A stretch of 64,000 bases of DNA from CAWFPR01 sp963817635 (lineage in GTDB: Bacteria; Acidobacteriota; Vicinamibacteria; Vicinamibacterales; 2-12-FULL-66-21): assembly GCA_963817635.1 (NCBI GenBank), contig CAWFPR010000032.1:62001-126000 (forward strand), written 5' to 3'. The translations under genes were made by a program, and so were the position numbers. The notes beneath the pieces are model-generated. The model ran no database searches and was not told the DNA's origin. It saw nothing but the letters and a program-made list of their open reading frames with translations. This document shows positions 63,733 through 64,000 of the stretch, in pieces; the stretch's first letter is position 1; each line of letters begins with the position of its first letter.

Positions 63733-63832
63733 CAGTGCGAAGGCTGTCCGCCGTAGCGGCGCAGCCGCGGCAGGCGGATCTCATCCTTCGTATTCAGCCG
63801 CTGCAGCTACGGCTGGCAGCCACGCCGGTCGC
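63733..63832. repeat. Short-word inverted repeat (GTCCGCCGTAGC / GCGGCAGGCGGA, GCTACGGCTGGC)
   Basis: Downstream of tRNA-Leu: GAAGGCTGTCCGCCGTAGCG, GCGCAGCCGCGGCAGGCGGA, CCGCTGCAGCTACGGCTGGC. The word GCTACGGCGGAC also forms the 36-bp repeat of the P1 peptidase gene. It forms hairpins with the flanking GAAGG/CCTTC. Confidence 0.65.
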
Positions 63833-63917
63833 GTCGCGTAGCGCGTCGGGGCTCGCTATGGCACGCCGCCTGCCTCCTGAGCCTTTCCGTTCGCAAGCCA
63901 TTCCGTGCTGCGCCAGC

Positions 63918-64000
63918 CTACTTTCCCGGTCGCGGCCGCGGACGGCTGGCGTCGCCGTCGAACTCGACGCGCTTCGCGGGTTGGCCCGGTCCGACGCGGC
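63918..64000 (-). CDS. C-terminal fragment of an unidentified gene
   Basis: Minus-strand reading ending GPGQPAKRVEFDGDASRPRP then RPGK and TAG. Only 27 codons are in the window. The RVEFDGD pattern followed by a basic Pro/Arg tail looks like a genuine protein end, but the family cannot be told. It converges on tRNA-Leu; the 200-base gap between holds only the repeat above. Confidence 0.45.
   Translation of the reverse strand, partial: RVGPGQPAKRVEFDGDASRPRPRPGK

Noticed and set aside
63717..63917. Integration site or prophage remnant at tRNA-Leu
   Set aside because: No integrase, no duplicated tRNA 3' end; the region holds only short inverted words.

Overview
This is a GC-rich (about two thirds G+C) chromosomal window from a bacterium that looks like an Acidobacteriota member, most likely a soil or sediment lineage near the Vicinamibacteria. 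The taxonomic call is inference. It rests on three MacB-like orphan permeases of the acidobacterial duplicated (ADOP) type, three secreted VWFA-related proteins of the kind expanded in that phylum, a large set of exported peptidases, and short-word repeats I associate with that group. There is no rRNA operon, prophage, insertion sequence or CRISPR array. One tRNA gene, tRNA-Leu(CAG), is present.

Layout. 0-10 kb is a mostly leftward housekeeping block: nusA (start only), rimP, rimO, asnS, a sugar-phosphate isomerase-like gene, an AmgK/MurU pair for cell-wall sugar recycling, a CYTH phosphatase, a membrane protein and a MidA-like methyltransferase. A tandem array of about 110-bp units lies at 7.5-8.0 kb. 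10-16 kb has a DegP/HtrA protease, a MacB-like permease, a VWFA protein and small envelope proteins. 16.7-21 kb has glycogen phosphorylase, a PLP dehydratase and a Tat-exported glycosylasparaginase-like hydrolase. 21-30 kb has two convergent VWFA genes, an ADOP and a carboxypeptidase-regulatory-like secreted protein. 30-38 kb has a very large BNR/sortilin-like protein, an S9 peptidase and a P1 (DmpA-like) peptidase. 38-43 kb has a DNPH1-like N-hydrolase with dUTPase, an RRM protein, a GNAT, a GT-C-like membrane protein and uridine kinase. 43-49 kb has the DUF2339/DUF3999 pair and an M19 dipeptidase. 49.6-63.5 kb has a PadR-ADOP unit, a DPP-IV-like S9 peptidase, a B12-binding radical SAM protein, a third ADOP, an S46 dipeptidyl peptidase and a periplasmic peroxiredoxin. 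The window ends with tRNA-Leu.

How the genes fit together. The exported S9 (two), S46, P1, M19 and glycosylasparaginase-like enzymes with DegP point to scavenging of peptides and glycoprotein debris. AmgK/MurU points to recycling of peptidoglycan sugars. DNPH1-like plus dUTPase is a nucleotide-pool sanitation pair.

Two window-wide patterns deserve attention. First, at least a dozen loci carry repeats built from short words (7-36 bp) arranged in tandem and/or as inverted copies. Their sequences differ but their architecture is shared, and several lie in-frame inside conserved genes (rimO, murU, the P1 peptidase) or supply stop codons. Second, about 22 single-base disruptions break otherwise well-conserved genes, including essential asnS. 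Nearly all are +1 insertions, so I treat them as probable long-read consensus errors and annotate the genes across them. In addition, several unrelated exported enzymes carry Arg/Gly-rich low-complexity loops, three genes have consensus-like -10 boxes six bases before the start codon (leaderless transcripts), and a 166-bp fold-back element sits between padR and its ADOP.
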